A stretch of DNA of 64,000 nt from Clarkia xantiana subsp. parviflora (taxonomy: Eukaryota; Streptophyta; Magnoliopsida; Myrtales; Onagraceae), in NCBI GenBank assembly GCA_036873135.1, contig JAPTYO010000005.1:9588166-9652165 (forward strand), given 5' to 3'. Of this stretch, positions 1 to 10,907 are shown piece by piece. The notes below the pieces were generated by a model that was given only the letters and a program-made list of their open reading frames with translations, made no database searches and was not told the DNA's origin. The first letter of the stretch is position 1, and the number at the start of each line of letters is the position of its first letter. The position numbers were made by a program, and so were the translations under genes.

Positions 1-203
1 AGGGGGAGTTTTTGTCAAGGCTTGTCGCCATTCTTCGTATGCTGTCTTGGATGTCAACATCCTAAAACATGGGTACCGACTATATGTCTTCAATTCTTCA
101 TTCTGAGCATGAATAGTCGTCAACTCATATTTTGGAGTCTTGACTTAGGTGATCCCATTTATCCATTAGTTGTCTTCTTATCTTTTATAGTTGTAACCCA
201 ACA
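1..203 (-). repeat. Partial 3' LTR of a truncated Gypsy element (element 0)
   Basis: The stretch ends in ...CCCAACA at 203 and is followed directly by CTTGCCCCCGAG. Read on the minus strand this is a polypurine tract (CTCGGGGGCAAG) abutting an LTR that starts TGTTGGGTTAC. The same PPT/LTR arrangement is seen at 1701/1702, 14503/14504 and 56088/56089. The LTR runs off the left edge of the window, so its length and partner are unknown. Confidence 0.6.
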
Positions 204-526
204 CTTGCCCCCGAGTCTCGAGTCGTTGACTTCATTATGATGAAGAAGATGACTTATGTCGAGTATCGTTTTCAAGATATTCAAGCTGGATTTATTTTCA
301 CAATGTTGGGTAGTAATCTTGTTTCTTTTCAAAGGTTGTAGGCGGGACCTTGACCTCGTAATCGGGGCATTGGCCATTACCCTTTATTTTCTGACCGTTG
401 GAGTATCAAGGTAAGCCCGAGGGTCTTTTGTGAATTTACAACGGTAACTTTTTAAATCATTATGCCAATAGGAAGTGCCTTGGGAAGAGCTTCTTCAAGA
501 AATTTTCTCAAGCGGTATGAATCTAG

Positions 527-534
527 TATAAATA
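527..534 (+). promoter_or_regulatory. TATA box of antisense gene copy 1
   Basis: TATAAATA lies about 200 bp before the candidate ATG at 737. The other two copies of the same gene have TATAAAAG in an equivalent place (14971 and 56960), so this looks like a retained promoter element rather than chance. Confidence 0.5.
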
Positions 535-936
535 CTAGAGCTCACTTCTCTGATTATTACTTCTCACTTTTACTCTTATTCTCACTCTGGCGAATCAATA
601 CAACGCTTTCTTTATCAACCCTAATTCACTACGCCCTTATTCTCTTGGAGAGAGGATTCTTACTTGCATTGCTACTCCAGGTCCGCCCAATCCTTCCCGA
701 GAAGTTTCCTTTCTTCGATTTCTTTCCAGAACATCCATGTCGCCCGAGATCCCCACTGGTAAAATTTCTGAAATTTTTCCTCCTATCCTAAATCCTAAGG
801 TTAATAAGCTTTGGGGACCAGCTTTATGGAGGCGGTAACCTAGCCAACCAAACTAATGAAGAGAAGCCTCGATACGGCGGTACCTCTCATGAAACGCATT
901 CTCCCTTCGAAGGAGAAGTAACCGTTTACTCCCAGC

Positions 937-941
937 AGATT
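937..941. repeat. Target-site duplication (left) of element 1
   Basis: AGATT immediately left of the LTR start at 942 is repeated exactly at 10908-10912, immediately right of the second LTR. Five bases is the usual duplication length for Gypsy integrases. Confidence 0.9.
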
Positions 942-1701
942 TGTTGCGTCCGGGATGAACTGGGTCGTGGGGACGCGTCTGTTTGTATGGTTGTGCAGGT
1001 TTTCGGGTTGTAACTCTTCGTCTGGAAGAGGTTTGTGCCACTGACGAGTGTTTGGTTGATCCCGGAAAGGTCTGTGTCTCGAAGCGCGGTTGTGTCTCAA
1101 GGGGACGTCTGAGTCTCAGAAGGCGGTGATCTGTGCATAAGTTCGGATGTCGGAGCGACGATTCCTGCGCAAAGGACCAATGCTAGCACGGAGAGGGGGG
1201 GTGGTGCTAGCGGAGCCCTCTCCGAAGCTTAAGTCACTATAGGGCTAAAAGAGTAATTTCTAGAGAGAGAATATTTCTAGAGAGAAGTCAGAGCTCAAAA
1301 TACCAAAGTTGGGCAAATGAGAGGATGTGTGAAAATGGGTGGTCAAGGCCTCCTATTTATAGGCTTCCTTGGGACCGGACCCGGTTTTAAAGCGGTTTGA
1401 TGACGGTTCATAAACAAGCGGTAACCGTCATCATCATTGGTAATATGCGAACTTGACTTCTCTACACGTAACGGTAATCGCGGAAACGGTAATCGCGAAA
1501 ACGGTAATCGCACGATACCCGCAATGCAATCCGGACCTCGTCGGATTTGGGCAATTCGGCGAGGTCCGGTCCGGACGCGCGTAAATGCGTTTCCGGACCG
1601 TTTTGACCCTTTGGGAGACGTTTTTCAAACCGAGATGTAATTTTGACATGTTTACGAGGCCCGAATATAAATACGAACCCGAATTGGACATATATCCATC
1701 A
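942..1701 (-). repeat. 3' LTR of element 1 (760 bp)
   Basis: Near-identical to 10138-10907. It contains the small direct repeat ACGGTAATCGCG (three times here, twice in the other LTR) around 1470-1512 and a TATA-like CCTATAAATAGG on the minus strand near 1350-1362. The other LTR has a 21-bp insertion relative to this one (near 10750) that repeats local sequence. Substitutions between the LTRs are mostly transitions, as expected after cytosine methylation. Confidence 0.9.
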
Positions 1702-2395
1702 CTTGCCCCCTGGTTAAGTAACGGTTTATAACCTTTCTTGACTCTATTTTTAAGTTAGGATACGTGTCCAATTCGAGTTTGACGCTAACCTTTCGGTTTT
1801 GTTCGTTGGTCAGACATAGACATCTTGATTTCGTCCGTCCTTTGATTTTCCGACCGAATGACTTTGTTTCCTATCATCACGGTTAGTGCAATAGGGAATG
1901 CGCATACGTAGCGTGAAAGTATGGTTATCGTTAGGGATATAAGCAATTAGTAATACATCATGCGAACATGCTTTTTTCATCATGCATGCACAAGTAACGG
2001 TCATGGCAAGACCGTAATTACGCAATGCAAGAAATATAAACCGTACGCTTCTAAAACGACTTAGCGATTATCAAATCATGAATCATGCGATATGTAAACA
2101 TGCATGTAAAATGACGGATTCGATACGTATAACACCAAAAAAATCATGTATGTAGAGATAAATACTTAGAAGAGGGCGGAGTATACCGTAAGTACTTGTA
2201 GGTGCATTACTCCTTTGATCCTTATCATCAAGGAGTCTCTTGGAAGTAGTCGTTTGTTGTTTTGATGCCTTAGAGAAATATTTCCTTAAGTGTTGTCGTA
2301 TTTGCTCTTCGCGGTTCGTCATATTAGCCGCATCGCTTGCATGATAGCTTCTTGAGATGTTGGTCCTTTTTACTGCACGTACCAACTTTGTTATG

Positions 2396-2540
2396 TGCGT
2401 TGACTTTGGCTATGCGAGTTGACTTTTGCTACGCGCGTTGACTTTGGCTATGCGCGTTGACTTTTGTTATGTGCGTTGACTTTTGCTATGCGCGTTGACT
2501 TTTGCTATGCGCATTGACTTTGCTATGCGCGTTGGCGCAT
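2396..2540. repeat. Tandem array of a ~21-bp unit with TTGACT
   Basis: Seven imperfect copies of a unit reading roughly GCGTTGACTTTTGCTAT follow each other inside the non-coding half of element 1. Each carries TTGACT, the core of the plant W-box. The array starts after a unique stretch and fades out at GCGTTGGCG near 2540. No gene spans it; short ORFs crossing it are repeat artefacts. Confidence 0.75.
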
Positions 2541-2617
2541 AGATTTCGTCGTATGAGCTTTGTCGATGAGCGTCGTAGGTGTGATTAGGAGGCATAGCTA
2601 CTCGCTGTACGCAATCC

Positions 2618-2915
2618 ATCTTTGTCGACATGTATGTACGTACATGGAAACACATAGAAAATAATTTTCTCCTTGTCGACATGCATCCTTGTCTACATGT
2701 ATGTGTACGTACATGGAAATACTTAGAAAATATTTTTCTCCTTGTCGACATGCATCATTGTCGACATGTATGTACGTACATGGAAACACTTAGAAAATAT
2801 TTTTCTCCTTGTCGACATGCATCCTTGTCGACATGTATGTACGTACATGGAAACACTTATAAAATATTTTTCTCCGTGTCGACATGCATCCTTGTCGACA
2901 TGTATGTACGTACAT
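2618..2915. repeat. Tandem array of a ~67-bp unit with nested palindromes
   Basis: Four full units and a partial fifth of about 67 bp. Each contains two GTCGAC palindromes and the palindrome ATGTACGTACAT, followed by GGAAACACTTAGAAAATATT. The copies differ at few positions, so the array is young or homogenised. Apparent ORFs on both strands here arise only from the repeat period. Confidence 0.85.
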
Positions 2916-4797
2916 TGTGTGTGCGTATTTGCCCCCGCACTTAGAATCTTTTGACCATCTCTGGCTATGTATGCTGTATCCGTATTCTTGATGCGAACAC
3001 CGGTTATATGCCAACTCCAGATAATATACTGACACGTGGTTGTATGCCGACAGCTTGCAATATGCTGACTGTCATCCTGAGCCAAGTACTTAGAAAATAT
3101 TCCACCATTGTAATCTTGTATGCTGCGAGTATGAGCTCGGTGTTGTCATGCAAGGTTAATGTTTTGAAGAGGTTGCCCCCCTTGCGTGATGCTTGTTACT
3201 TGTTGCACGAAGACTAATAAGTCTTGTACGTACGTGGTTGTCTCTCATGGAGCGTCTGTTGCATAAATGCTTGAATAAGTGTTGGTGCGTATTTGCGCAC
3301 TGATTGGATTGTTGATAGCATTTTCCAGGATATCAGATCTTGCTGTCCTCTTGTCAGAATTAGTCTTCCCACGGTTGTTACCATGAGTAAGTCCACTATC
3401 TCCATCTTGATGGGAGAAAGCTTGTCTTTGCGGATAACTGATGTGTATAGAAATTCATTTGTTGAGAGGAATGTCTATACAAGTGCCCCCGCTACTCTGG
3501 AGTCTTTGGACACGGTGGCAGTAAAGGGCTTGTGAGTAAGACGTCTCATTGTATTTTCTTTGAACTTGTTAATTTTTCAAGTTATCGCTGGCTGCAGTTT
3601 CTGTTTTTAGCATAATTCTCGAAAGATCCGACGCAGGGGCGCGTTCCTCGAGCGATTCTTAGTTCTTTATGCTGAGCATGACCGTGCTAATTCCTTCTTA
3701 TGATAAAGGAAATAGATTTGAGGGTTGTGTAGTGGTGTCTTCTGCCCCCCGGTCGAGGGACCGGCCCAAGGAGGAGCGTTACTCCTACCGAGGTAAGTAT
3801 TTGTTGATTGCTGATTGCCGTCCTTATGTTGAAGAGCTATGTTGTGCTGAATGTTGAAACAATCATTCTTGTCGTGTCTTCTGTGTGGATGAAAACATTG
3901 CATTTGATGTTGACATTATGAATTCTTTGCTATAAGGCCTTAGAGATGATGTTGACTTTTGGTTGATGTTGGGCTGTCTGTTTCCAGCATGTTGAACCCT
4001 TTGTGAATGTGTTGATGTTGATAATTCTTTGTTCATGCCTTTGTTTGCATGTTATTTCGTCACCTGGACCTGTTTTCAATAATAATTATGTGATAACTTG
4101 TTAGTAATATTTCATACCTTGAGTCATCTATGTTGTCCATATGCTTTGGACTTGAAAGATAGGATATATATCCTTAGATGATGAACATGATGTCCGTAGT
4201 TGCAACTGTACGTTGCACATTGTTAAGTGTTATGATTGCCCCTCTTGGCTAGACTCCAAGGCATGGCGAGATGGGTAGAGCATAGGATGTTGCGACTTGC
4301 ACACTGAAGGTTTTGTTTGGAGAAGACGGTGGCAACACTAATGTGCAACTTCTGCCTGTTCCGCCGAGTCCTATAAGAGATGATGGAATTCTTTAATCTG
4401 TGCCATCTTTTGGATATTTTGAACTCGTTTCTAAGTCTGTTTGCCCCCCGGCTTCTGTGTTTGGAAACTTGTTGTAGTTGTTCCTTAGCTGCTGCTTACG
4501 ACTTGTTCGCTTTGAACTACGTCGTTTGAACTTGCTTTATACATAGTAGTTTGCATGATACATTGTTAGTAATATTTCATACCGTTATCACTTACTGTGT
4601 TTATTGAATGTGGATGACTAGTATAGTCCCCGCAGTCGTGACCGATAGCCACTTCTTGATTGATAAGTTGAGATGCTCTCATGATTGCTTGCATGATGCA
4701 TTATGCATATTGCCCTTCTTTCCTGAATAGCTTGCCGCTATATATGTTGCAACCTGCCAAGTATTTTTGCGTATAGCAATATTTCTCAACAAGTAGT

Positions 4798-5150
4798 GTA
4801 TTTGAAAGGTGTTATCTTGGCTAAGCAAGATACTAGTTTATACCATCTCTTAGTTCCACTCTAAGGCGACGTTGTACAAGACTCGACTTGTAAATTTTAT
4901 GAGTTTTAAACAGGGTGCGCACCTGCCAGCGTGTATCAACCCGCGTTGGGGAAGCATACGTAGAAACATTTTAGTATTTGAAAGGTGTTATCTTGGCTAA
5001 GAAAGATACTAGTTTATACCGTCTCTTAGTTCCACTCTAAGGCGACGTTGTACAAGACTCGACTTGTAAATTTTATGAGTTTTAAACAGGGTGCGCACCT
5101 GCCAGCGTGTATCAACCCGCGTTGGGGAAGCATACGTAAAAGCATTTTAG
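4798..5150. repeat. Two tandem copies of a 176-bp unit
   Basis: The unit beginning GTATTTGAAAGGTGTTATC at 4798 begins again at 4974, with only scattered differences until about 5150. It lies in the non-coding part of element 1 that occupies the position where pol would be expected. Confidence 0.85.
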
Positions 5151-5277
5151 TTTCTGAAGAAGCATTTTGTGAACCCTAAAAAGCTTGTTGATAAAATATT
5201 TGAAAAAATATTTTGGCATTGAATGTGATACACCCAAAAAACTGTGTTGATAAATTTTTTGGAAAGGTGTTTGATAC

Positions 5278-5363
5278 ATAAAATATTTGATAAAATATTT
5301 GACAAAATATTTGGTAAAATATTTGACAAAATATTTGGTAAAATATTTGAAAAAATATTTGTG
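5278..5363. repeat. AT-rich array of AAAATATTTG units
   Basis: A run of AAAATATTTGACAAAATATTTGGTAAAATATTTG-type units with a basic period near 12 bp and a higher-order period of 24 bp. Low-complexity ORFs on the minus strand at 5112-5610 cross it and have no independent support. Confidence 0.75.
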
Positions 5364-5827
5364 ATACATGATTCCTGCGTCCAGGGACCATGTAACACTT
5401 TTTTGACAATATGAATTGTGATGCATGCTTTCTGCGTCCAGGAACCATGCAACACGGTTTGAAAATCTGTAGTACGGAATTTTCATCTAACCAGAGGACT
5501 TTTTCCGTATAAAGCGAACCCTGACCAGGAATTCGTAATATGGGATTGTCGTCTATCAAGAAGACATTCGCCATAAGGAGTGAACCCTTTAAACAGAGAA
5601 CTTCCGCCATAAGGAATTCACACTTGTTATAGTGTGGGGTCGTTGTCTAACCAGAGAACTTCCGCCACTTAGGGGGTGATCAGTCCCGTATGCCCATCCT
5701 GTTCTGAATCCAGGGAATGGCTATGAACATGAGGATTTGCCTCTAACCAGAGATGTCACAGCATGTCATTTTTTAGAAGTAAACATGGGGCTTGTATTTT
5801 TAAAAAAGAGGATACCTCAACATGCTA

Positions 5828-6037
5828 TTTTGATAGTAGGCCTTGGTGTTAATCCAAGATATTGCTTGTAGTTGACGCCTTTGAATAGTCGTCGTTTTGA
5901 TAGTAGGTCTTGGTGTTAATCCAAGATATTGCTTGTAATTGACGCCTCTGAATAGTCGTCGTTTTGATAGTAGGTCTTGGTGTTAATCCAAGATATTGCT
6001 TGTAATTGACGCCTCTGAATAGTCGTCGTTTTGATAA
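5828..6037. repeat. Three tandem 67-bp units plus a partial fourth
   Basis: TTTTGATAGTAGG recurs at 5828, 5895 and 5962, and TTTTGAT at 6029, giving an exact 67-bp period with very few mismatches. The unit contains TTGGTGTTAATCCAAGATATT and GACGCCTNTGAATAGTCGTCG. This array is inside element 1 and is non-coding. Confidence 0.85.
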
Positions 6038-6944
6038 ATAGTCCACAGGTTGTTATTGCGGCATATAAGTTGATTGTGCACATAGCTTGATGGCTTTGTG
6101 TTGCCGGCACCTTCTTGAGATAGACGCCTATATTATGAATGGAGAAATAAACTCCATGTTGGTGTAGATAATAGATATGTTGGTGTTGTATACCATAAAT
6201 CCCTCCTTGAACACAATGATTAGCTTGTATTGTTGAAGTAGATTTTAGTACAGAGGTTACTACTTGGCGTAATTCCTGAGTAGTAATCGTAGTGTAGCAT
6301 GTACCTACGAGCAGAGTTACTTTTTTCAGATAATCGCCATTTTTATAAGTTTGCAAAAGTATGAAGTCATGAAACTTTCTTTTTAGTCATGCATATAATA
6401 AATGAAGTAAAGGAATTTGATACTAGGATTCCTTGTTTGTGTAGGAAACTTCCCTGAGTGCAGACGCGATAGGTGCGGATCATGATAAGTATGCATATAT
6501 TGAGGATGTGGCTTTTCCAAGTATCATCCGTTATATGTAGTTGTAGCATGCTGACTTTGAAAATATCTTGGTCTTAACTTCCAAGTTTTTGATTCCATGA
6601 TGACGCCTTTTGATGTAGTCGTCAATATGAGTAAATTGTTGTTGATGATTAGCGTTGCGCAATAGATTTTGCTTGCACATGGCATAATATCTTGGATTAT
6701 TGATGTAGATAATAGGCGCGTAGTTTTGTTGCTTCGCGTTTAATCCAAAATAGCATGCAAGGCATAGATATGTACCTACAAACGTAGATTGACTTTATTA
6801 GATACTTGCGCGTATTTACATTGTTTTTTCGAGAAGGTGTCAACCGATCATTCCTTCTTAAAACATGTAAATGCGATTATACTAGAAACACTTGGAATGG
6901 AAATGCGCAAAGTAATCTGAAAGATAGTTATTTCTCCCGTTTCA

Positions 6945-8270
6945 TTATGGTTGGTTTGATGATGATGTCGCGGAGTCGGTTGCAACAAATCGCCTTAATG
7001 CACCTAGCGTGATGAATTCTTTAATCTCCCACCTTAGTGGTAGACACATGTTTGTGTTGTGCCCCCAAGTTTTGTGGAACTTGCACCATTCCTTGATGTT
7101 GTTGCCCAAGAAAGCTGTCCTGGGAACAAGTGGACTTGGGAGCTTTTTTTCAAGTAGGTTGACGTAAATGTCTTCCGCAACCGTGTTTAGCGGTGTGAAG
7201 ATGTTGTCGATATCGATGCTTGCGCCTTCCTGTTTGTTTGTTTTTGCTCGAACTCCTTTGTCCCAACTGAGGGGTGTACCCCACCTCAGTTCTTGTTCGC
7301 ACAAGACTGCTGTCTCAAGCTTATCCTTTAGATCTGCCATGGTTTTTGTTGTTCGCCATCCATGAGTTCGTCCGAAGAGAAGGAAAGATCTGACATTCAT
7401 GTTTGCATAGAACACGCTTATAACTTCTTCTCTTGTTGCTTTCGCCGAGGAGGCGTTAGAAGCGAATCTGATGCAGTAGTCCATGATTGGCTCGCCTTCT
7501 CCCTGCTTGACGAGCCATATCTGGTGCCATGGCGAATACTGGATGTATTCTTGTGGCTTCCAAACTGTAACAGCTTGTTCCACCACTTGCTCCTTTCTTT
7601 CATCAACAACTTTCTGCCTTTTAAAAGAATTTATTGTTGCCACGTGGAATTGGTGCTTTGCTCTCAAGGCATTGACGTAACAACGTCTTGCGGTTATTTG
7701 GTCGCCTAGCACTTCCCCAATCCCATGGTCCGTAGGGAATTTCATCTTTTGGTGGACAGTGGAGGGTACGATCACGTAAGGGTTGATCGTTGTTCGTGCC
7801 AAGATTCCGTTATAGGCCCCCAGATTTTCTACAACGACGAAAGTGACGTTGACATGCAATGCTTTCCACCCTTGGCCAAGGATGACAGGAAGCGTAATTG
7901 TTCCCAGGGGGTGTGTAGCTGCTCCGGCGAAGCTGACTAGCGAGAGGGTTCCCGGAGTCAAGTCTCTGACTGATCTTCCCCGTTGCTCTAAGACTTTGAC
8001 ATGTAGAATGTCAGCGGAGCTTCCATCATCGACGAGGATTCTTTTCACATCGTACCCGTCAATGTCCATGGTTATGACTAAAGCGTCATCGTGAGGGTAG
8101 ACGATATGCTTTAAGTCTTCCCTGGAAAATTGGATGACCGCATCCTCTTGCTCCGGTTGCTTGCGCTTTCCGTATTTCGGCAATGTTGCTGCTTGGGATG
8201 CATAAATGTCCCGAGAATTAGACACATGTCCTCCGGCGGCAGGTCCTCCGTGGATGACGTTGATTACCCC
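6945..8270 (-). pseudogene. Retropepsin plus a second gag-like module (element 1)
   Basis: This is the 3' part of the element 1 reading frame (426 residues from the first Met; it continues upstream in frame past a TGA at 8271). Residues 40-180 look like a Tat-type protease: DDGSSADIL at about 66-74 with the usual downstream VHQKMKFPTDHGIGEV. Normally this leads into reverse transcriptase. Here, after about residue 190, the sequence changes to a gag-like stretch (DYCIRF near 249, then an EEVISVF / TMADL pattern). It ends in a knuckle CKFHKTWGHNTNMC at 381-394, with the same C-x2-H-x4-H-x4-C spacing as the gag knuckle upstream. No RT motif follows. The fusion of protease to a second capsid/knuckle segment is unusual, and whether it is translated is unknown. 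Confidence 0.6.
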
Positions 8271-9488
8271 TCACTTGGCTGGCGGAGGGTTGTCAATGAC
8301 TTTCTCTTTTCCCTTGTTTCCTCTTTTTGATAACTCTGCTTGAGCCTTTTTCGGTGGGTTGTGGCCTTGATCGAAAAATTGCTTCAATTCGCCTTTGAGG
8401 ACGAAGTTGTTAATGCGGAAGCGTAGAATGACACAGCTGTCCGTCTCGTGGCCGAAGACCTCGTGGTTTTCACACCACTTGTCGTTGTCTCTCCCCAGCG
8501 GGCCTTTTCTGAAATTGTTCGGCTCTTTCCACATATTCGCGTCCTTCATCTCTCTCAAAATCACGGACAGCGGGGCATTCAAAGGAATGCAGTCGGCAAG
8601 ATTTACTTATTTTGGCTTCTGAAAATCTCCTTGAAAATGTCTCTTTGGCTGAGGTTGCCAATTTCTTCCTTGTTGACCACTTGAGTGTGGTTGTGGTTGG
8701 TTCTGCTTTGGATTTTCTTTTGCTTTTTCCGCGGAGATTTTTGCCTTGTTCTGGCTTCTGAACCTTTCGAGGTCCACGTATTCTTTAACTCTTGCGGCTA
8801 ACTCCTCCATGGTTTCGGCTGGGCGCTTTGCCATCTTTTCTGCTAGGGCATAGCCTCTTCGTCCGAGGTTTCGAATGAACGCTCGAACAATCTCTCCTTC
8901 TGTCAGGTTTCCCTGAATATCAGAAATATTCTGATTGAAACGGACGTAGTAGTCAGCGAGAGATTCTTCGTTTTGTTGTTGGATGTCGTCCAGAGCACTT
9001 GACCCCTTTAGCAATGTGCGCTCGCCCATGTATCGTTGAATGAATTTAGCCTTCAAGTCCGCCCATGAAGTGATGCTTCCGCATGGCAGCGAGAAGAACC
9101 AGTGTGCTGCAGTCCCGGCAAGAGTTTGTGAAAACGTCATTGCGAAGTGGTGTGGGTTCTTCGTTCTGTCTAGCAGAGAGGCCTCGTGCTTATGCACGTG
9201 TTCCACTGGGTCTCCTTTCCCGCGGTAGGGGTCTCCTCCAATTCTGTACAGTGCGTCTGGGACGCGACTGTTCACAAGGTGGTCCGCGAACGGATGTGAC
9301 GCCTTTTCTTCAAGTGCGTGCATGCCCTTCATCTTTGCTTCCTTCATCTTCTTCTCTACAATTTCTTCTAACATCTCGGCGGTAAACCCTTTTACAGGTT
9401 CAGCATAACCTGTTGAAGGATTTTTCCGGCCATTGTTGTGGTAGATGTCAGATTGATCTCTACTTGTGGCCTGGAAGGGATCATCCAT
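8271..9488 (-). pseudogene. Gag capsid and zinc knuckle of element 1
   Basis: The frame contains a Retrotrans_gag-type capsid: HWFFSLPCGSITSWADLKAKF, then DYYVRF and a TMEELAARVKEY helix region. An in-frame TAA at 8607-8609 is followed by the knuckle CENHEVFGHETDSC (C-x2-H-x4-H-x4-C). The frame is interrupted again by a TGA at 8271-8273 before the protease section. The N-terminal third of gag lies upstream in another frame (see 9489-10087), so at least one indel separates them near 9490. Gag would form the virus-like particle in the cytoplasm. As it stands the gene cannot make a full gag-protease. Confidence 0.75.
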
Positions 9489-10087
9489 TGTTGGCTGATG
9501 TGGGTGGTAGAATGGTGGTTGCCTTTCATTCCTCCAATGACGGGCTCCTTGGGAAGGAGGTATGACCGTTCGGCTTCATTTCTTGTGTGTTGGTTTCTGC
9601 CCTGGAAAGGATTGACGTGGCAAGTAGTGTCTTGCGACACCTCTCTTGCTGGCGCGGCGTGCTCTTGGTTGGTTGGAGGTGGATGAGCAGCATATCCTTG
9701 GTTTTTTAGAGACTCGCGGAATGCGAGTAACTCTTCCAACGCAGCCATCATCGCTGGAGTAACGGTGGGCATTGGGTTTGCTCCCGTTCTTTGTTCGCCT
9801 TGCGGCATTTCCGTCTGAGATTCATCTTCATGCACCTCTGGCTCGAAACCAGGTGGAGGTGAATGATGCTCGTCTCTTGGCACTTCGTGCTGTGCGTCGG
9901 GCACATTGTCCGTTGGCATGGATGAAGCTACAGAGGTAGCTCTTGGAACGTGGGAGGGTCCCGACTGGCTCCCAGCTGGCATTTGGCCTCCTGTTCTTTT
10001 GTTTGCCGGGGACTTCTTGGGGCGCCCGGGCCTTTTCCTTGTGTTTTTCGCATTAACCTCTTCGGGAGGGTTGTGATCACTCGTCAT
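9489..10087 (-). pseudogene. Gag N-terminal region with an AT-hook-like motif (element 1)
   Basis: The first Met downstream of the primer-binding site is at 10087. The predicted N-terminus is basic and contains KRPGRPKKSP, which fits the AT-hook core (GRP flanked by basic residues). A long Pro/Glu/Gln-rich linker follows, leading toward the capsid domain. An apparent upstream extension (to 10384) reads through the LTR and PBS and is not real coding. A one-base shift near 9490 breaks continuity with the capsid frame. An AT-hook in gag might help it bind DNA, but that is inference. Confidence 0.55.
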
Positions 10088-10119
10088 GATTTTTGCGGTA
10101 CGGTAGCTTCTTGTTCGAA

Positions 10120-10137
10120 TCACGTAGACGGCGCCAA
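10120..10137 (-). promoter_or_regulatory. Primer-binding site of element 1
   Basis: Directly after the 5' LTR, the minus strand reads TTGGCGCCGTCTACGTG. TGGCGCCGT complements the 3' end of plant tRNA-Asp (ACGGCGCCA). Complementarity is lost beyond about nine bases. The same start is used by elements 2 and 4. Confidence 0.7.
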
Positions 10138-10907
10138 TGTTGCGTCCGGGATGAACTGGGTCGTGGGGACGCGTCTTTTTGTATGGTTGTGCGGGTTTTC
10201 GGGTTGTAACCCTTCGTCTGGAAGAGGTTTGTGCCACTGACGAGTGTTCGGTTGATCCCGGAAAGGTCTGTGTTTCGAAGCGCGGTTGTGTCTCAGGGGA
10301 CGTCTGAGTCTCAGAAGGCGGTGATCTGTGCATAAGTTCGGATGTCTGGGCAACGATTCCTGCGCAAAGGACCAATGCTAGCACGGAGAGGGGGGGTGGT
10401 GCTAGCGGAGCCCTCTCCGAAGCTTAAGTCACTATAGGGCTAAAAGAGTAATTTCTAGAGAGAGAATATTTCTAGAGAGAAGTCAGAGCTCAAAATACCA
10501 GAGTTGGGCAAATGAGAGGATGTGTGAAAATGGGTGGCCAAGGCCTCCTATTTATAGGCTTCCTTGGGACCGGACCCGGTTTTAAAGCGGTTTGATAACG
10601 GTTCATAAACAAGCGGTAACCGTCATCATCATTGGTAATATGCGAACTTGACTTCTCTACACGTAACGGTAATCGCGGAAACGGTAATCGCACGATACCC
10701 GCAATGCAATCCGGACCTCGTCGGATTTGGGAAATTCGGCGAGGTCCGGGTTGCAATGCAATCCGGAGGTCCGGTCCAGACGCGCGTAAATGCGTTTCCG
10801 GACCGTTTTGACCCTTTGGGAGACGTTTTTCAAACCGAGATGTAATTTTGACATGTTTACGAGGCCCGAAATATAAATACGAACCCGAATTGGACATATC
10901 TCCATCA
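10138..10907 (-). repeat. 5' LTR of element 1 (770 bp)
   Basis: Pairs with 942-1701. On the minus strand it begins TGATGGAGATATG and ends CGCAACA. A TATA-like CCTATAAATAGG lies on the minus strand near 10546-10560, placing the likely transcription start in the middle of the LTR. The right flank repeats the 5-bp target site AGATT (10908-10912). Confidence 0.9.

Larger units (their letters stand above)
204..941 (+). pseudogene. Antisense retrotransposon gene, copy 1, 5' part (split by element 1)
   Basis: This is the promoter and beginning of a plus-strand gene lying antisense inside element 0. A TATA box (TATAAATA) is at 527-534 and a candidate ATG at 737. From about 840 to 941 the reading frame matches the gene at 15224-15807: the segment EGEVTVYSQQI here corresponds to EGEVFVSTGQI there. 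The frame then stops at position 941, where a 10-kb LTR element is inserted, and resumes at 10913. The start ATG lies in a different frame from the conserved part, and an in-frame stop precedes it, so an indel or intron is implied around 800-840. The protein family resembles the plant antisense 'gypsy-type transposon' domain (PF04195-like). Its function is unknown. The pairing with 10908-11595 is well supported; the start is less so. Confidence 0.55.
942..10907 (-). mobile_element. Complete non-autonomous Gypsy-type LTR retrotransposon (element 1)
   Basis: The element is bounded by two LTRs (942-1701 and 10138-10907) that begin TGTTGCGTCC and end CCATCA on the plus strand, with the perfect TSD AGATT. 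Orientation is minus. The primer-binding site TTGGCGCCGTC follows the 5' LTR at 10137, and a PPT (CCAGGGGGCAAG on the minus strand) abuts the 3' LTR at 1702. It encodes gag and a retropepsin-like protease (10087-6945) with several stops or shifts. No reverse transcriptase, RNase H or integrase can be found. In their place are a second gag-like module and about 5.2 kb (1702-6944) of non-coding tandem repeats. By eye the LTRs differ at about 14 substitutions plus a few indels, roughly 2 percent, so insertion is recent and must have depended on enzymes from another element. Confidence 0.88.

Noticed and set aside
462..791. 109-residue ORF with a hydrophobic stretch
   Set aside because: Covers the TATA box and 5' leader of antisense gene copy 1; no homologue in the other copies.
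2467..3085. Overlapping ORFs on both strands with repeated Cys/His/Arg (for example RRKIFSKYFHVRTH)
   Set aside because: They arise from the 67-bp array, show only its period, and have no domain.
5112..5610. Minus-strand ORFs with KYFTKYFVKYF repeats
   Set aside because: Products of the AAAATATTTG array; three frames are open at once.
10088..10384. Upstream extension of the gag ORF of element 1
   Set aside because: Reads through the primer-binding site and LTR. The real start should be the Met at 10087.
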